Part shown: piece by piece, positions 41,500 to 51,418 of the stretch | Layout of the letters: each line of letters opens with the position of its first letter | Numbering within the stretch: the stretch's first letter is position 1 | NCBI GenBank assembly: GCA_000227525.2 | Contig: AGIG01000028.1 | Coordinates: 248,001 to 312,000 of the forward strand | Reading direction: 5' to 3' | Length of the DNA: 64,000 nt | DNA from: a gamma proteobacterium HIMB30 | GTDB taxonomy: Bacteria > Pseudomonadota > Gammaproteobacteria > Pseudomonadales > Litorivicinaceae | Translations under genes and position numbers: made by a program | Notes under the pieces: generated by a model | Database searches by the model: none | The model's input: the letters and a program-made list of their open reading frames with translations, nothing else | What the model was told of the DNA's origin: nothing

Positions 41500-41516
41500 C
41501 GCCCCCTTAAGGGGCG
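41500..41516 (-). promoter_or_regulatory. Hairpin sequestering the pip ribosome-binding site
   Basis: On the minus strand CGCCCC pairs with GGGGCG around a 5 nt loop, a GC-only 6 bp stem that ends one base before the pip ATG. The only Shine-Dalgarno-like sequence (AAGGGG) lies in the loop and 3' arm. It begins 11 bp after the typA stop. Confidence 0.6.
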
Positions 41517-41526
41517 GCATGCACTC

Positions 41527-43350
41527 CTAGCTTGCCGCCTTTGAGCGTCCCGCACGTTTGCGGTCCGACTCTTTGAGTAATTTTTTACGAAGTCGAATAT
41601 GGTTCGGTGTGACTTCAACTAATTCATCATCATCAATGAATTCTAGCGCAGACTCAAGCGTCATCCGAATTGGCGGTGTGAGAATGAGGTTCTCATCTGT
41701 TCCTGCCGCTCGAATATTGGTGAGTTGCTTGCCTTTGATCGGATTGACTGGGAGGTCGTTGTCACGCGCGTGGATGCCAAGCAGCATCCCCTCATAAACA
41801 TCCACCCCCGGCCCAATCATAAGGCGACCGCGGTCCTGAAGGTTGTACAATGAATAGGCCGTGGTTGCGCCATCGGTCATGGACACTAGTACACCATTAA
41901 TTCGATTTCCTAAATCGCCCGGCTTGACGGGTCCGTAATGATCAAATACGTGACTCATGATGCCAGTCCCGGAAGTCATTGTGAGAAACTGGGATCGGAA
42001 ACCGATCAATCCACGAGCGGCAATAATGTATTCAAGACGCAAACGACCTTGCCCATCTGGCGCCATATTCTTCATATCGCCCTTACGTAGGCCCATCGCT
42101 TCCATCACGGCACCTTGATGCTGATCTTCGATATCGATGGCGACGTATTCATAAGGTTCTTCTTTAACCCCATCCACTTCACGAACAATCACCTCGGGTC
42201 GAGAGACGCCAAGCTCAAATCCTTCGCGTCGCATCGATTCGATCAGGACAGACAAGTGGAGTTCGCCACGACCAGAAACCACAAATTTATCTGGCGAATC
42301 GCCCTGTTCAACCCGGAGCGCAACATTGTGAATCAATTCGCGGTCCAGACGATCTTTAATGTTTCTCGAGGTAACGTATTTACCGTTTTTTCCTGCAAAC
42401 GGGCTGTCATTGACCTGAAAAGTCATGCTCACCGTCGGTTCATCAACAGTCAGTGGCGGTAACCCTTCCGGTGCTTCAACCGAGCAAATAGTGTCTGAAA
42501 TCGACAACGGGTCCAAACCAGTGATGCAGACAATGTCACCTGCTGTGGCAGATTGTTGCTCGATCCGTTCAAGGCCTAAATATCCAAGAATCTGAAGGAC
42601 CTTACCGTTGCGAGTACTGCCATCGCGGTCAACCACCGTCACTTGTTGATTACGTTTCAACTGACCACGACGGATCCGGCCAACACCAATCACACCTTGG
42701 AATGAGTTGTAATCCAGCGCAGAAATCTGAAGCTGAAGTGGTCCATCGAGATCGACCTCGGGAGCCGGACAATGGTCCACAATGGCCTGAAGAATCGGCT
42801 CCATGCTTTCAATCAATTGGTCTGGCTCTGGACCCGACAGCCCATTAATGGCCGAGCAATACACCACAGGGAAATCAAGTTGATCATCCGTAGCACCGAG
42901 CTGGTCAAACAGATCAAATACTTTGTCAATTGCACCGTGCGGATCAGAACCAACCTTATCCACTTTGTTGACGATCACAATTGGCTTCAGACCCTGGTTA
43001 AACGCTTTTTGCGTGACGAACCGCGTCTGCGGCATGGGGCCTTCGGCTGCATCAACCACCAACAGCACCGCATCGACCATCGACAATACGCGTTCAACCT
43101 CACCACCAAAATCAGCGTGACCGGGAGTATCCACGACATTAATCCGGAAGTCATTCCAATTGAGACCAGTATTTTTCGCTAGGATTGTGATCCCACGTTC
43201 TTTTTCCTGGTCGTTCGAATCCATGACGCGTTCGTTCTGGATCTCTTTTCTGTCGAGTGTGCCAGATGCCGCAAGTAGCTTGTCGACAAGTGTGGTTTTC
43301 CCATGGTCAACGTGCGCAATAATGGCCACGTTACGTATCCGTTCAATCAT
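41527..43350 (-). CDS. typA: Translational GTPase TypA/BipA
   Basis: A ribosome-associated GTPase of 607 residues used in 50S assembly and stress or cold adaptation. G1 is [11 protein letters not shown]3 DTPGHADF and G4 NKVDK, followed by EF-G-like domains and the BipA-specific C-terminal domain. A GGAGG site precedes the ATG and a TATACT -10-like box lies about 22-27 bp upstream. It is divergent from glnA. Confidence 0.97.
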   Translation of the reverse strand: MIERIRNVAIIAHVDHGKTTLVDKLLAASGTLDRKEIQNERVMDSNDQEKERGITILAKNTGLNWNDFRINVVDTPGHADFGGEVERVLSMVDAVLLVVDAAEGPMPQTRFVTQKAFNQGLKPIVIVNKVDKVGSDPHGAIDKVFDLFDQLGATDDQLDFPVVYCSAINGLSGPEPDQLIESMEPILQAIVDHCPAPEVDLDGPLQLQISALDYNSFQGVIGVGRIRRGQLKRNQQVTVVDRDGSTRNGKVLQILGYLGLERIEQQSATAGDIVCITGLDPLSISDTICSVEAPEGLPPLTVDEPTVSMTFQVNDSPFAGKNGKYVTSRNIKDRLDRELIHNVALRVEQGDSPDKFVVSGRGELHLSVLIESMRREGFELGVSRPEVIVREVDGVKEEPYEYVAIDIEDQHQGAVMEAMGLRKGDMKNMAPDGQGRLRLEYIIAARGLIGFRSQFLTMTSGTGIMSHVFDHYGPVKPGDLGNRINGVLVSMTDGATTAYSLYNLQDRGRLMIGPGVDVYEGMLLGIHARDNDLPVNPIKGKQLTNIRAAGTDENLILTPPIRMTLESALEFIDDDELVEVTPNHIRLRKKLLKESDRKRAGRSKAAS

Positions 43351-43423
43351 AAAGTCCTCCGAGCGCGCGGGAGTATAACGGACACTCGATGACAGCTGTG
43401 TGTTTTTTTACGTCCGACTAGTT

Positions 43424-43440
43424 TGCACCATTATTGTGCG
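43424..43440. promoter_or_regulatory. NtrC-type site 1 upstream of glnA
   Basis: TGCACCATTATTGTGCG matches the 17 bp NtrC consensus TGCACY-N5-RGTGCA at nearly all half-site positions. It lies about 100 bp upstream of the -24 element. Confidence 0.82.
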
Positions 43441-43455
43441 ATATCATGCCCAATA

Positions 43456-43472
43456 TGCACTAACATGGTGCA
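43456..43472. promoter_or_regulatory. NtrC-type site 2 upstream of glnA
   Basis: TGCACTAACATGGTGCA has complete half-sites on both sides of the consensus. Its centre is 32 bp (three turns) from site 1, suiting cooperative binding. A third half-site (TGCACCA) occurs at 43487-43493. Confidence 0.9.
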
Positions 43473-43536
43473 GTTTTAGACAGTCCTGCACCACAATAGC
43501 ACTTGTATTCGCTTAAAAACCAAGCGTTTATCAAAA

Positions 43537-43552
43537 CGGCATAGCGATTGCT
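43537..43552 (+). promoter_or_regulatory. Sigma-54 promoter of glnA
   Basis: CGGCATAGCGATTGCT keeps the GG and GC dinucleotides with exact spacing and a full TTGCT -12 element; the -24 box has two mismatches. Transcription should start near 43563, leaving a leader of about 53 nt. Confidence 0.82.
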
Positions 43553-43615
43553 AATTGCGTGTGAGTGCTCAATTTGAATGAGTTGAATTAGTAAGTTCGA
43601 TTAACGGAGTCAAAA

Positions 43616-45022
43616 ATGTCCGAAAACACCTTGAAATTAATTGCAGACAACGAAGCGCGTTGGGTAGACCTTCGTTTCACCGACCCACGTGGTAAAGAGC
43701 AACACGTGACTTTCCCAGCGTCGAAAGTAGACAGCGAGTTTTTTGCTGAAGGTGCAATGTTCGACGGTTCCTCTATCGCCGGTTGGAAGGGTATTAATGA
43801 GTCAGACATGATCTTGATGCCCGATGACGCAACAGCAGTGGTTGACCCATTTACGGAAGAGGTCACCGTAAACTTGAGATGCAATATTGTCGAGCCTAGT
43901 ACGATGCAAGGATACGAGCGTGACCCGCGTTCAGTGGCCCTTCGCGCTGAAGAGTATCTGAAGTCGACTGGAATCGGCGATACATCCTTTTTCGGACCAG
44001 AACCCGAATTTTTTGTATTCGATAATGTTCAGTGGAAAGCTGATATGTCCGGTGCGATGTATAAAATCGATGCCGAAGAAGCGGCCTGGGCAAGTAGCGC
44101 TGAGTTTGAAGGCGGCAATATGGCGCACCGACCAGGTGTCAAAGGTGGTTATTTCCCTGTTCCTCCAATCGACTCTGCAATGGATTTGCGTACAGCGATG
44201 TGCGAAACCATGGGAGCAATGGGTCTCGAGGTAGAGGTTCACCACCATGAGGTTGCGACCGCTTGCCAGAACGAGATTGGAGTGAAGTTCAACACGCTCG
44301 TCAAAAAAGCTGATGAGGTTCAAGTACTCAAATACGTTGTGCATAACGTTGCACATGCCTACGGTAAAACCGCAACATTTATGCCGAAGCCGTTGGTCGG
44401 GGATAATGGATCAGGCATGCACTGCCACCAATCGATCTGGAAAAACGGCGAAAACTTATTTGCGGGCAATGGTTACGCCGGCCTATCTGATGAGGCTCTT
44501 TACTATATTGGTGGCATCATCAAGCACGCACGAGCCATTAATGCTTTTGCAAATGCATCGACAAACTCATACAAACGCCTAGTTCCTGGCTTTGAAGCAC
44601 CTGTGATGCTTGCCTACTCAGCACGTAACCGCTCTGCATCGATCCGTATTCCTTACGTTTCAAGCGCGAAAGGTCGTCGTATCGAAGTCCGCTTCCCAGA
44701 TCCAACAGCGAACCCATACTTAGCGTTCTCTGCGATGCTGATGGCCGGTCTTGACGGTATCCAGAACAAGATCCACCCAGGTGAGGCTGCAAGCAAAGAC
44801 CTGTACGACCTACCAGAAGAAGAGGCTCTTGCTATCCCAACGGTAGCCTCCAGCCTAGAGCAAGCGTTAGATGCACTTGACGCCGATCGTGCATTCCTGA
44901 CAGCTGGCGGTGTTTTCACCGATGACATGATCGATGGATATATCGAGCTAAAGCATGAAGAAGTTGAACGACTGAATATGACCACTCATCCGGTCGAATT
45001 TGGTATGTATTACAGCGTATAA
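43616..45022 (+). CDS. glnA: Glutamine synthetase type I
   Basis: It condenses ammonium and glutamate to glutamine with ATP, as a cytoplasmic dodecamer. The 468 residues match GlnA of enterobacteria in length. The adenylylation site Tyr397 lies in DLYDLPEEE, so regulation by GlnE and PII is expected. FDGSSI, MHCHQS and NRSASIRIP mark the active site. It is expressed from the NtrC-dependent sigma-54 promoter upstream and followed by a terminator-like hairpin before ntrB. Confidence 0.98.
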   Translation: MSENTLKLIADNEARWVDLRFTDPRGKEQHVTFPASKVDSEFFAEGAMFDGSSIAGWKGINESDMILMPDDATAVVDPFTEEVTVNLRCNIVEPSTMQGYERDPRSVALRAEEYLKSTGIGDTSFFGPEPEFFVFDNVQWKADMSGAMYKIDAEEAAWASSAEFEGGNMAHRPGVKGGYFPVPPIDSAMDLRTAMCETMGAMGLEVEVHHHEVATACQNEIGVKFNTLVKKADEVQVLKYVVHNVAHAYGKTATFMPKPLVGDNGSGMHCHQSIWKNGENLFAGNGYAGLSDEALYYIGGIIKHARAINAFANASTNSYKRLVPGFEAPVMLAYSARNRSASIRIPYVSSAKGRRIEVRFPDPTANPYLAFSAMLMAGLDGIQNKIHPGEAASKDLYDLPEEEALAIPTVASSLEQALDALDADRAFLTAGGVFTDDMIDGYIELKHEEVERLNMTTHPVEFGMYYSV

Positions 45023-45030
45023 ACATGGCG

Positions 45031-45057
45031 GGCCGAGAGAATATCTCGGCCGTTTCT
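45031..45057 (+). terminator. Hairpin between glnA and ntrB (terminator or attenuator)
   Basis: GGCCGAGA pairs perfectly with TCTCGGCC around a 5 nt loop, followed by GTTTCT. It begins 8 bp after the glnA stop and ends immediately before the preferred ntrB ATG. It should make most transcripts stop after glnA and limit ntrBC expression. Confidence 0.75.
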
Positions 45058-46143
45058 ATGATACCCGCAATACTTCAAAATCACTTAACCACAGGGGTTT
45101 TACTGCTAGACCAGTCACTGAACGTAACTTGGGTGAATGACCCAGTTCTCCAGATTTTTGGTACTACCAAGTCACAGGTTGTTGGGAAATCCTTCGATGC
45201 ATGGGTAATTAGCAGATCGGAAAACCATTACCTAGAAGCGCTTAAGGCGTGTCTGCATGCTGGCCACCCCTTTACAATCAGGGAGTTAAAGGTGGGACGT
45301 AACGATAATACAGCGACAGTCGACGCCTCCTTCAGCCAAATTCCGGACTTGCAACCAAACGGTGCTGAAGCTGAAATCAAGCCCGCTTTGATGGTTGAAA
45401 TATCGCAGGTGGATAATTTACTGAAGATCGCCAGAGACTCTAAGTATGCGACCGACGAGAACAATTTAAAAAAAATGCTCAGAGGTCTGGCCCACGAAGT
45501 GAAAAATCCATTAGGCGGCATTAAAGGTGCTGCACAACTGATGGCAAAAGAAGCGGACGCCTCAATTTTTCAGGAATACTTGCAAGTTATAATCTCAGAA
45601 GCTAATCGGCTCACTAATTTAGTCGATCGGTTGATTGGACCGCACCATCAAGAGAAATTTCAAGCTACAAATATCCACAAACTCCTGGAACATTCTAGAG
45701 CATTGATCAGCGCTGAGTTCGGAGGGGACTACTATATTGATCATGACTATGATCCCAGTCTTCCCGAGATTCAGGCAGATGAAGAACAATTGACCCAGGC
45801 GATCATTAATATAACCAGAAACGCCGCTCAAGCTCTAAGCGAAAGCCATATACTCAATCCTCAAATTTCGTTTACAACAAGAGCCATTAGGAAGTACGAG
45901 CCCGAAACAGGGCTGGTTAGCGCAGCCATCCGTCTTCGTATTCAAGATAATGGACCAGGAATTCCCGAAGATTTAAAGGACAGAATTTTTTTCCCAATGG
46001 TGTCTGGCCGAGCACAGGGATCAGGGATCGGGCTAGCAATTACACAAACAATCATTTCACGGCATCACGGTTGGATTGAAGTTGAGTCAGAACCGGGACA
46101 CACAACAATCGACGTGATTCTGCCATTTGGAGACATGCCATGA
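45058..46143 (+). CDS. glnL: Nitrogen regulation sensor kinase NtrB (GlnL)
   Basis: A soluble histidine kinase that phosphorylates or, with PII, dephosphorylates NtrC. It has an N-terminal PAS domain (about 5-110), the H-box LAHEVKNPLGG with His146, and ATP-binding N box (NITRNAAQAL), G1 (DNGPGIP) and G2 (GSGIGLAI) boxes. The ATG at 45058 aligns with family N-termini. An ATG at 45025, two bases after the glnA stop, would add 11 residues and place the hairpin inside the coding region. Neither has a clear Shine-Dalgarno. Confidence 0.93.
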   Translation: MIPAILQNHLTTGVLLLDQSLNVTWVNDPVLQIFGTTKSQVVGKSFDAWVISRSENHYLEALKACLHAGHPFTIRELKVGRNDNTATVDASFSQIPDLQPNGAEAEIKPALMVEISQVDNLLKIARDSKYATDENNLKKMLRGLAHEVKNPLGGIKGAAQLMAKEADASIFQEYLQVIISEANRLTNLVDRLIGPHHQEKFQATNIHKLLEHSRALISAEFGGDYYIDHDYDPSLPEIQADEEQLTQAIINITRNAAQALSESHILNPQISFTTRAIRKYEPETGLVSAAIRLRIQDNGPGIPEDLKDRIFFPMVSGRAQGSGIGLAITQTIISRHHGWIEVESEPGHTTIDVILPFGDMP

Positions 46144-47561
46144 ATTCACCAACAGTTTGGGTCGTTGACGACGATCGCTCCATTCGCTGGGTTCTTGAAA
46201 AAGCACTTCATAGCGCGGGTTTTGATCACGCAGTTTTTGACTCCGCGAAGGCGGCACGAAAAGCACTCGAAGCAAATACTCCAACCGTTGTGATGACAGA
46301 TATTCGTATGCCCGGTGAAGATGGCTTTTCGCTTCTTGAGCACCTTCACGCGGTCTCTCCAAAACTTCCCGTCATTGTGATGACCGCACACTCAGATTTG
46401 GATAGCGCGGTCGCATCCTATAGCCGCGGGGCCTTCGAGTACCTTCCTAAACCTTTCGATGTAGACGATGCCATTTTATTGGTTCAACGGGCTCTTGAGC
46501 GTCATCAAGAACCAACCCCAACGATTGAGACCGAATCCAATGAAGCGCACCCGCTTATGTTGGGTGAGGCACCGGCAATGCAGGACGTGTTCAGAGCAAT
46601 CGGCCGACTCGCTCAGGCCGAAATCACCGTCTTGATCAATGGAGAATCAGGGACTGGCAAAGAATTGGTAGCCAAAGCCGTCCATGCGAATTCACCACGA
46701 AAAAGCGGTCCATTTATTGCCTTGAACATGGCAGCTATCCCAAAGGACTTGGTCGAATCCGAGCTATTCGGTCACGAAAAAGGGTCGTTTACTGGAGCAA
46801 CCGGTGCGCGTACCGGGCGCTTTGAACAAGCGAACGGTGGAACACTCTTTCTCGATGAAATCGGAGATATGCCATTTGACACGCAAACACGATTGTTACG
46901 CGTCCTTGCGGATAATGAGTTCTATCGTGTCGGAGGCACATCACCAGTGAAGGTGAATGTAAGAATCATTGCTGCGACTCACCAAAATTTGGAAGAACGC
47001 GTCAGAGAAGGCCTATTTCGCGAGGATTTATTCCACAGGCTGAACGTAATCCGTATCCAATTACCTGCGCTCAGAGACCGCAGAGAGGATGTTCCAGCTC
47101 TCGCTGAACACTTCTTAGCACTCGCTGCGCGGGAGATTAATACAGAAGCCAAACATCTTGGTGAAGATGCAAAACGCGCACTCGCCGAATTTAGTTGGCC
47201 CGGCAATGTGCGCCAGCTCGAAAATATGTGTCGCTGGCTGTCAGTGATGGCACCAAATTCACAAATCCAAGCGCAAGATCTTCCCCCTGAGGTGACATCA
47301 CCGGCAGAAACAACGCATCGATCGGCGTTAACGTGGACAGGGCTTCTTCGCGAGCGGGCCGCGAGCTTGATTAAATCGCATGAAGGCGAAGTCATCAGCA
47401 AGTTAACTGAAGAGTTTGAGAGGACCCTGATCGAGGTTGCGCTGACAGATACTGCCGGGCGCAAGAAAGAGGCCGCAGAAAAATTAGGCTGGGGTCGAAA
47501 CACCCTCACCCGCAAACTCAAAGAGCTTGGGTTCGCGGAGGCGGATATCGCCGAGGATTAA
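46140..47561 (+). CDS. glnG: Nitrogen regulator NtrC (GlnG)
   Basis: A sigma-54-dependent activator of 473 residues. The receiver domain has phosphorylation site Asp54 ([10 protein letters not shown]). The AAA+ domain shows Walker A GESGTGKE, a sigma-54 contact loop reading GSFTGA instead of the usual GAFTGA, and Walker [10 protein letters not shown]. The Fis-type helix-turn-helix ([16 protein letters not shown]) binds enhancers such as those before glnA and glnK. It overlaps ntrB by 4 bp and the convergent secB by 4 bp. Confidence 0.97.
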   Translation: MNSPTVWVVDDDRSIRWVLEKALHSAGFDHAVFDSAKAARKALEANTPTVVMTDIRMPGEDGFSLLEHLHAVSPKLPVIVMTAHSDLDSAVASYSRGAFEYLPKPFDVDDAILLVQRALERHQEPTPTIETESNEAHPLMLGEAPAMQDVFRAIGRLAQAEITVLINGESGTGKELVAKAVHANSPRKSGPFIALNMAAIPKDLVESELFGHEKGSFTGATGARTGRFEQANGGTLFLDEIGDMPFDTQTRLLRVLADNEFYRVGGTSPVKVNVRIIAATHQNLEERVREGLFREDLFHRLNVIRIQLPALRDRREDVPALAEHFLALAAREINTEAKHLGEDAKRALAEFSWPGNVRQLENMCRWLSVMAPNSQIQAQDLPPEVTSPAETTHRSALTWTGLLRERAASLIKSHEGEVISKLTEEFERTLIEVALTDTAGRKKEAAEKLGWGRNTLTRKLKELGFAEADIAED

Positions 47562-47992
47562 TTCGTTGTCTGTTGCTTGCGCTGCTCCAAGAGCGCATCA
47601 AAGTTGATGGGTGCAAGCATCGGCGCCGGGAACGTCGCTTTCACGGCTAATGAGTCGATCGTCTCGCGCGCATACGGGAACAGGATATTCGGGCACATTG
47701 AGCCCAAAACATGTTCGACTGTCGCTTCATCAAACCCTTGCAACACAAAAATCCCGGCTTGTTGGATCTCAATCAAAAATGCGACTTCGTCGTCAGTCTT
47801 CACAGTCACACCGAGCTTCAGGATGACCTCATACAGCGTGTCACTCAATTTCTCATTAGTGACATCCACTTCAAGTCCAAGCTTGGGATTCCACTGTTTT
47901 TCGAAGATTTGAGGTGCTTTTGGCGATTCAAGCGATAAATCTTTTGTGTAAACTCGAGCAATCGAAAAATTCTGTGCAACTTCTTCAGACAT
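47558..47992 (-). CDS. secB: Protein-export chaperone SecB
   Basis: A tetrameric cytoplasmic chaperone that keeps preproteins unfolded and delivers them to SecA. The 144-residue protein contains the family SEVAQNF-like start, IEIQQAGIFVLQGF and GSMCPNILFPYARE segments. It overlaps grxC by 8 bp in the conserved yibN-grxC-secB order. Confidence 0.96.
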   Translation of the reverse strand: MSEEVAQNFSIARVYTKDLSLESPKAPQIFEKQWNPKLGLEVDVTNEKLSDTLYEVILKLGVTVKTDDEVAFLIEIQQAGIFVLQGFDEATVEHVLGSMCPNILFPYARETIDSLAVKATFPAPMLAPINFDALLEQRKQQTTN

Positions 47993-48254
47993 GAATACCT
48001 GCTTCCTTTAACCATACATTAAGTTGTCCCGAACGAAGCGCGTTCTGCGTATCATCACAACCACCAACATGGTGATCGCCGATGAAAACCTGAGGCACGG
48101 TACGTCGGTTAGTGATTTCCATCATTTCCTGACGCTTTTCCGGGTGTTTATCAACACGAATCTCTTCATAAGGAACTTTCATGTCATCGAAAATTCGTTT
48201 TGCCATGATGCAAAATGGACAGATTCCAGTGGTATACATTACCACTTTGCTCAT
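47985..48254 (-). CDS. grxC: Glutaredoxin 3
   Basis: An 89-residue dithiol glutaredoxin reducing disulfides with glutathione. The active site is Cys12-Pro-Phe-Cys15. Phe replaces the more common Tyr. The TVPQVFIG and GGCDD segments bind glutathione. It overlaps the rhodanese gene by 4 bp. Confidence 0.95.
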   Translation of the reverse strand: MSKVVMYTTGICPFCIMAKRIFDDMKVPYEEIRVDKHPEKRQEMMEITNRRTVPQVFIGDHHVGGCDDTQNALRSGQLNVWLKEAGIHV

Positions 48255-48676
48255 GACGACTTTCCTTTTTTAGTGGGCAACGACGCAGCTGTCCATTCAG
48301 ACATACCACCGGCGAGCCGAACAACGTTTTCGAACCCCCGTTTTTTTAACGTTTTCGCTATTGATCCTGCTGAGGTTCCCATCTTACAAACAACGACCAC
48401 AGGGTGCGCCTTATGCCGGTCAATCTCGGACACTTTTTTATCGAATACACTCGCTGGGAGATTGTACGCCCCAGCAATATGCCCCTGGGTAAACTCTTTT
48501 TGTTCACGAATATCAAGAATCAACGCGTTCTCGCGATTAATCATCCGAGTCGCTTCTGTCGTATTCACTGACTTACCCGCTTTTTTTGTTTCCGTGTAGT
48601 AAAGTGTTCCGGCCGCAGAGAGCCACAACACCATGAGTACCCAGTTTTCCTGAGCAAATCCGATAAATTCCTGCAT
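48251..48676 (-). CDS. yibN: Membrane-anchored rhodanese-like protein (YibN family)
   Basis: A single N-terminal membrane helix is followed by a rhodanese domain with the active-site Cys in VVVCKMGTSAG, so it may handle sulfane sulfur at the inner membrane. I prefer the ATG at 48676 because the product then starts like other YibN proteins; an ATG at 48700 adds eight residues. Upstream TATACT at 48718-48713 fits a leader of about 30 nt. It is divergent from gpmI. Confidence 0.85.
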   Translation of the reverse strand: MQEFIGFAQENWVLMVLWLSAAGTLYYTETKKAGKSVNTTEATRMINRENALILDIREQKEFTQGHIAGAYNLPASVFDKKVSEIDRHKAHPVVVVCKMGTSAGSIAKTLKKRGFENVVRLAGGMSEWTAASLPTKKGKSS

Positions 48677-48799
48677 AAATGACGAGAGACCGTGATCCAT
48701 ATTAAGACGTCGAGTATAATGATGTCGCTGACGAAGTCACGGGTCCCTCGTCAGATCCATGCCTAGATCCGTAATATTCGATCAATTCTGGACCATTAA

Positions 48800-50329
48800 A
48801 TGCGACCTAAACCCGTTGTACTGTTAATTTTAGATGGCTTTGGGATCCGCGAAGTTGCGGATGACAATGCGATCTATCATGCGAACACTCCAACATTTGA
48901 TCGGCTGGCTGAAAATGCTCCCAGTGCGCATTTGGAAACGTCGGGTGAAGCAGTGGGTTTGCCAAAAGGTCAAATGGGTAACTCTGAGGTTGGTCACATG
49001 AACCTCGGGACTGGCCGCATTGTTTATCAAGATTTCACGCGAATCAGTAAAGCAATCGATGAAGGCGACTTCGAAACCAACGAAGTTCTTGTCAGTGCGT
49101 GTCGTCAAGCCAAGGCTCAAGAAGGCACGCTTCATATTCTCGGATTACTCAGTCCAGGCGGTGTTCATAGCCACGAAGATCATATTGAAGCAATGATCGG
49201 CTTAGCCGATTCATTGGGCGTTCCGATGACACGTCTGCATGCCTTTTTAGATGGTCGGGATATGCCTCCACAATCAGCGGAACATTCGCTGGTTCGATTC
49301 CAACGGCTCGAAACTGTTCACACCAATTACAAACTCTCAAGCCTTTGCGGCCGCTACTACGCAATGGACCGGGACAATAATTGGGATCGCATCCAGAGCG
49401 CGTTCAATCTGATCACCAAAAGTCAGGCTGAGTTTTCAGCAGGAACGGCAGTCGAAGGCTTGCAGCAAGCCTACCAACGCGGCGAGACAGATGAATTTCT
49501 GAAAGCGACACGCCTCGGTGAATCCTGGGAAATGCGGCCTGAAGATGTTGTCATTGTGATGAATTTCAGAGCCGATCGAGCGAGACAAATTACCAAAGCG
49601 CTTACGGCGCAGTCGCTTCCTGAGCTCAGTCGACCAAGCTGGATTCAAGAAGTCTCTGTTTCGACCCTGACACAGTACGCAGACGATCTCGGCGTGCGCG
49701 TCGCGTTCCCTCCAGAACCGTTGACCAACACGCTTGGTGATGTGGTCTCAGATGCCGGGTTATCGCAGCTACGAATCGCAGAGACAGAAAAATATGCCCA
49801 TGTCACCTTTTTCTTTAGCGGCGGCCAAGAAGCCCTCTTGAGTGGCGAGCATCGCGAACTCATCCCGTCCCCGAAAGTTGCAACTTATGATTTGCAGCCC
49901 GAAATGAGTGCTCCTGAAGTGACAGACTATCTCGTCAATGCCATCTCATCGCAGACATTTGATTTGATCGTGTGCAACTACGCAAATGGTGACATGGTCG
50001 GCCATACCGGGAATTTCGATGCGGCCGTCAAAGCAATTGAAGCGCTTGATCAGTCGGTTGAGCGCGTACTGCAAGCATGTAATTCAGTTGGAGGTGGTTG
50101 CCTGATTACCGCCGATCACGGCAATGCGGAACAGATGATCGATCCAGAGAATGGACAACCGTTCACAGCACACACAACTGGACCGGTACCGATTTGGTTA
50201 GGAGCAAATCCTGTGAATGCATCAGGCCTCTCAGCAGGAGCCCTACGCGACGTCGCTCCAACAGTGCTCGCACTTCTTGGCCTGGACCAACCCGCAGAAA
50301 TGACCGGTCGGTCGCTTCTGAAATTCTAA
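48800..50329 (+). CDS. gpmI: 2,3-Bisphosphoglycerate-independent phosphoglycerate mutase
   Basis: A glycolytic/gluconeogenic enzyme converting 3- to 2-phosphoglycerate through a phosphoserine. Ser62 in GQMGNSEVGHMNLG is the nucleophile, and the metal sites are in LDGFG and TADHGNAEQM. The 509 residues match family length. Its stop shares one base with the envC start (TAATG). Confidence 0.97.
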   Translation: MRPKPVVLLILDGFGIREVADDNAIYHANTPTFDRLAENAPSAHLETSGEAVGLPKGQMGNSEVGHMNLGTGRIVYQDFTRISKAIDEGDFETNEVLVSACRQAKAQEGTLHILGLLSPGGVHSHEDHIEAMIGLADSLGVPMTRLHAFLDGRDMPPQSAEHSLVRFQRLETVHTNYKLSSLCGRYYAMDRDNNWDRIQSAFNLITKSQAEFSAGTAVEGLQQAYQRGETDEFLKATRLGESWEMRPEDVVIVMNFRADRARQITKALTAQSLPELSRPSWIQEVSVSTLTQYADDLGVRVAFPPEPLTNTLGDVVSDAGLSQLRIAETEKYAHVTFFFSGGQEALLSGEHRELIPSPKVATYDLQPEMSAPEVTDYLVNAISSQTFDLIVCNYANGDMVGHTGNFDAAVKAIEALDQSVERVLQACNSVGGGCLITADHGNAEQMIDPENGQPFTAHTTGPVPIWLGANPVNASGLSAGALRDVAPTVLALLGLDQPAEMTGRSLLKF

Positions 50330-51414
50330 TGCATCGGATCCTCTGGTTATTGATCGCTCTATGGAGCACTCAGAACCAGGCGAACGAGATTCGTAATGCA
50401 GAAACTCAACGTCAGAAGGCTGAGCAACAACTCAAAACGCTTCAGCAAGATGTTCAGCTTGATACCAAAAAACTGAAGATCATCGAGTCTGAGCTCAATC
50501 GTTTGAATGTGGAATCAAAAAAACTCACCCGCGAAATTGCCTCCTCGGAACAATTACTTCGCGATTTAACCGAAACGCAAAAAACGACTGAAGGAAATAT
50601 CAATGGGATCACCAAAGAACTCAAAGATCTGATTGACCAATATCGGGCAGAGTTGGTTGCTTACTACGTTACTGGATCAACCTTGCGATCAAATGCAATG
50701 ACTGACAATGACATGGCCGACTACCTTCCATTTCTTCTCGATGCACGACAAAACAATGCACGAGCGATTGAGCAAAAAGCCAACAATCTCCGTTCCCTGC
50801 TTGCAGACCAAGAGCAGCAGACGCAAATTGCACAAAAAACCCTGCTCGACCTGACCGATACACGGGATGCGTTATCACAAAAAACTCGGGATCAACGACA
50901 ACTACTGGCGAGTATTAGTCGCACACTGAAAACGAAACAACAGCGTGAAGATGCATTGAACTCAGATCTTCAATCCCTTGATCGCCGCATTAAGTCACTA
51001 CAACTTCAATCGGGTAGCGCGGGACTTCAGTCCCTCAAAGGAAAAATGCAATGGCCCGTTGACGGTCGTGTGCTCAGACGGTTTGGGCAAAACCGGCAAG
51101 ATGGTTTTGGCGATTGGCAGGGACTTGTGATCAGCACGACGGATAATAGCGAAGTGAAGGCTGTACAAGCAGGTAAAGTGGCTTATGCCGGATATCTCCT
51201 TGGCTATGGCCTGGTCGTGGTCATTGCCCACAACGATGGTCACGCGACAATTTATGGCCATAACCAAAGCTTGACTGTTGAAACTGGTCAAACAGTCCTA
51301 GCGAGGCAAGTGATTGCGATTGCTGGAAATACAGGTAGTCTGAACATCACCGCGTTGTATTTTGGAGTGACTCGAAATGGAAAGCCAGTCAACCCAAGCT
51401 CATGGTTAAATTGA
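50329..51414 (+). CDS. envC: Murein hydrolase activator EnvC
   Basis: A periplasmic activator of amidases at the septum. A signal peptide (MHRILWLLIALWS...QANE) is followed by a long coiled coil (about 20-230) and a C-terminal LytM/M23 domain. The zinc-ligand HxH position reads LYFGV, so the domain is catalytically dead, as known for EnvC. The start at 50329 removes an out-of-context upstream extension that lies inside gpmI. It is in one unit with gpmI and ctpA. Confidence 0.92.
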   Translation: MHRILWLLIALWSTQNQANEIRNAETQRQKAEQQLKTLQQDVQLDTKKLKIIESELNRLNVESKKLTREIASSEQLLRDLTETQKTTEGNINGITKELKDLIDQYRAELVAYYVTGSTLRSNAMTDNDMADYLPFLLDARQNNARAIEQKANNLRSLLADQEQQTQIAQKTLLDLTDTRDALSQKTRDQRQLLASISRTLKTKQQREDALNSDLQSLDRRIKSLQLQSGSAGLQSLKGKMQWPVDGRVLRRFGQNRQDGFGDWQGLVISTTDNSEVKAVQAGKVAYAGYLLGYGLVVVIAHNDGHATIYGHNQSLTVETGQTVLARQVIAIAGNTGSLNITALYFGVTRNGKPVNPSSWLN

Positions 51415-51418
51415 GAAC

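Noticed and set aside
46979-47521. 180-codon minus-strand frame over ntrC
   Set aside because: Antisense to the ntrC AAA+ and DNA-binding regions; Ser/Arg-rich shadow frame.
48024-48599. 191-codon plus-strand frame over grxC and yibN
   Set aside because: Antisense to two recognised proteins whose active sites are intact; no start signals.
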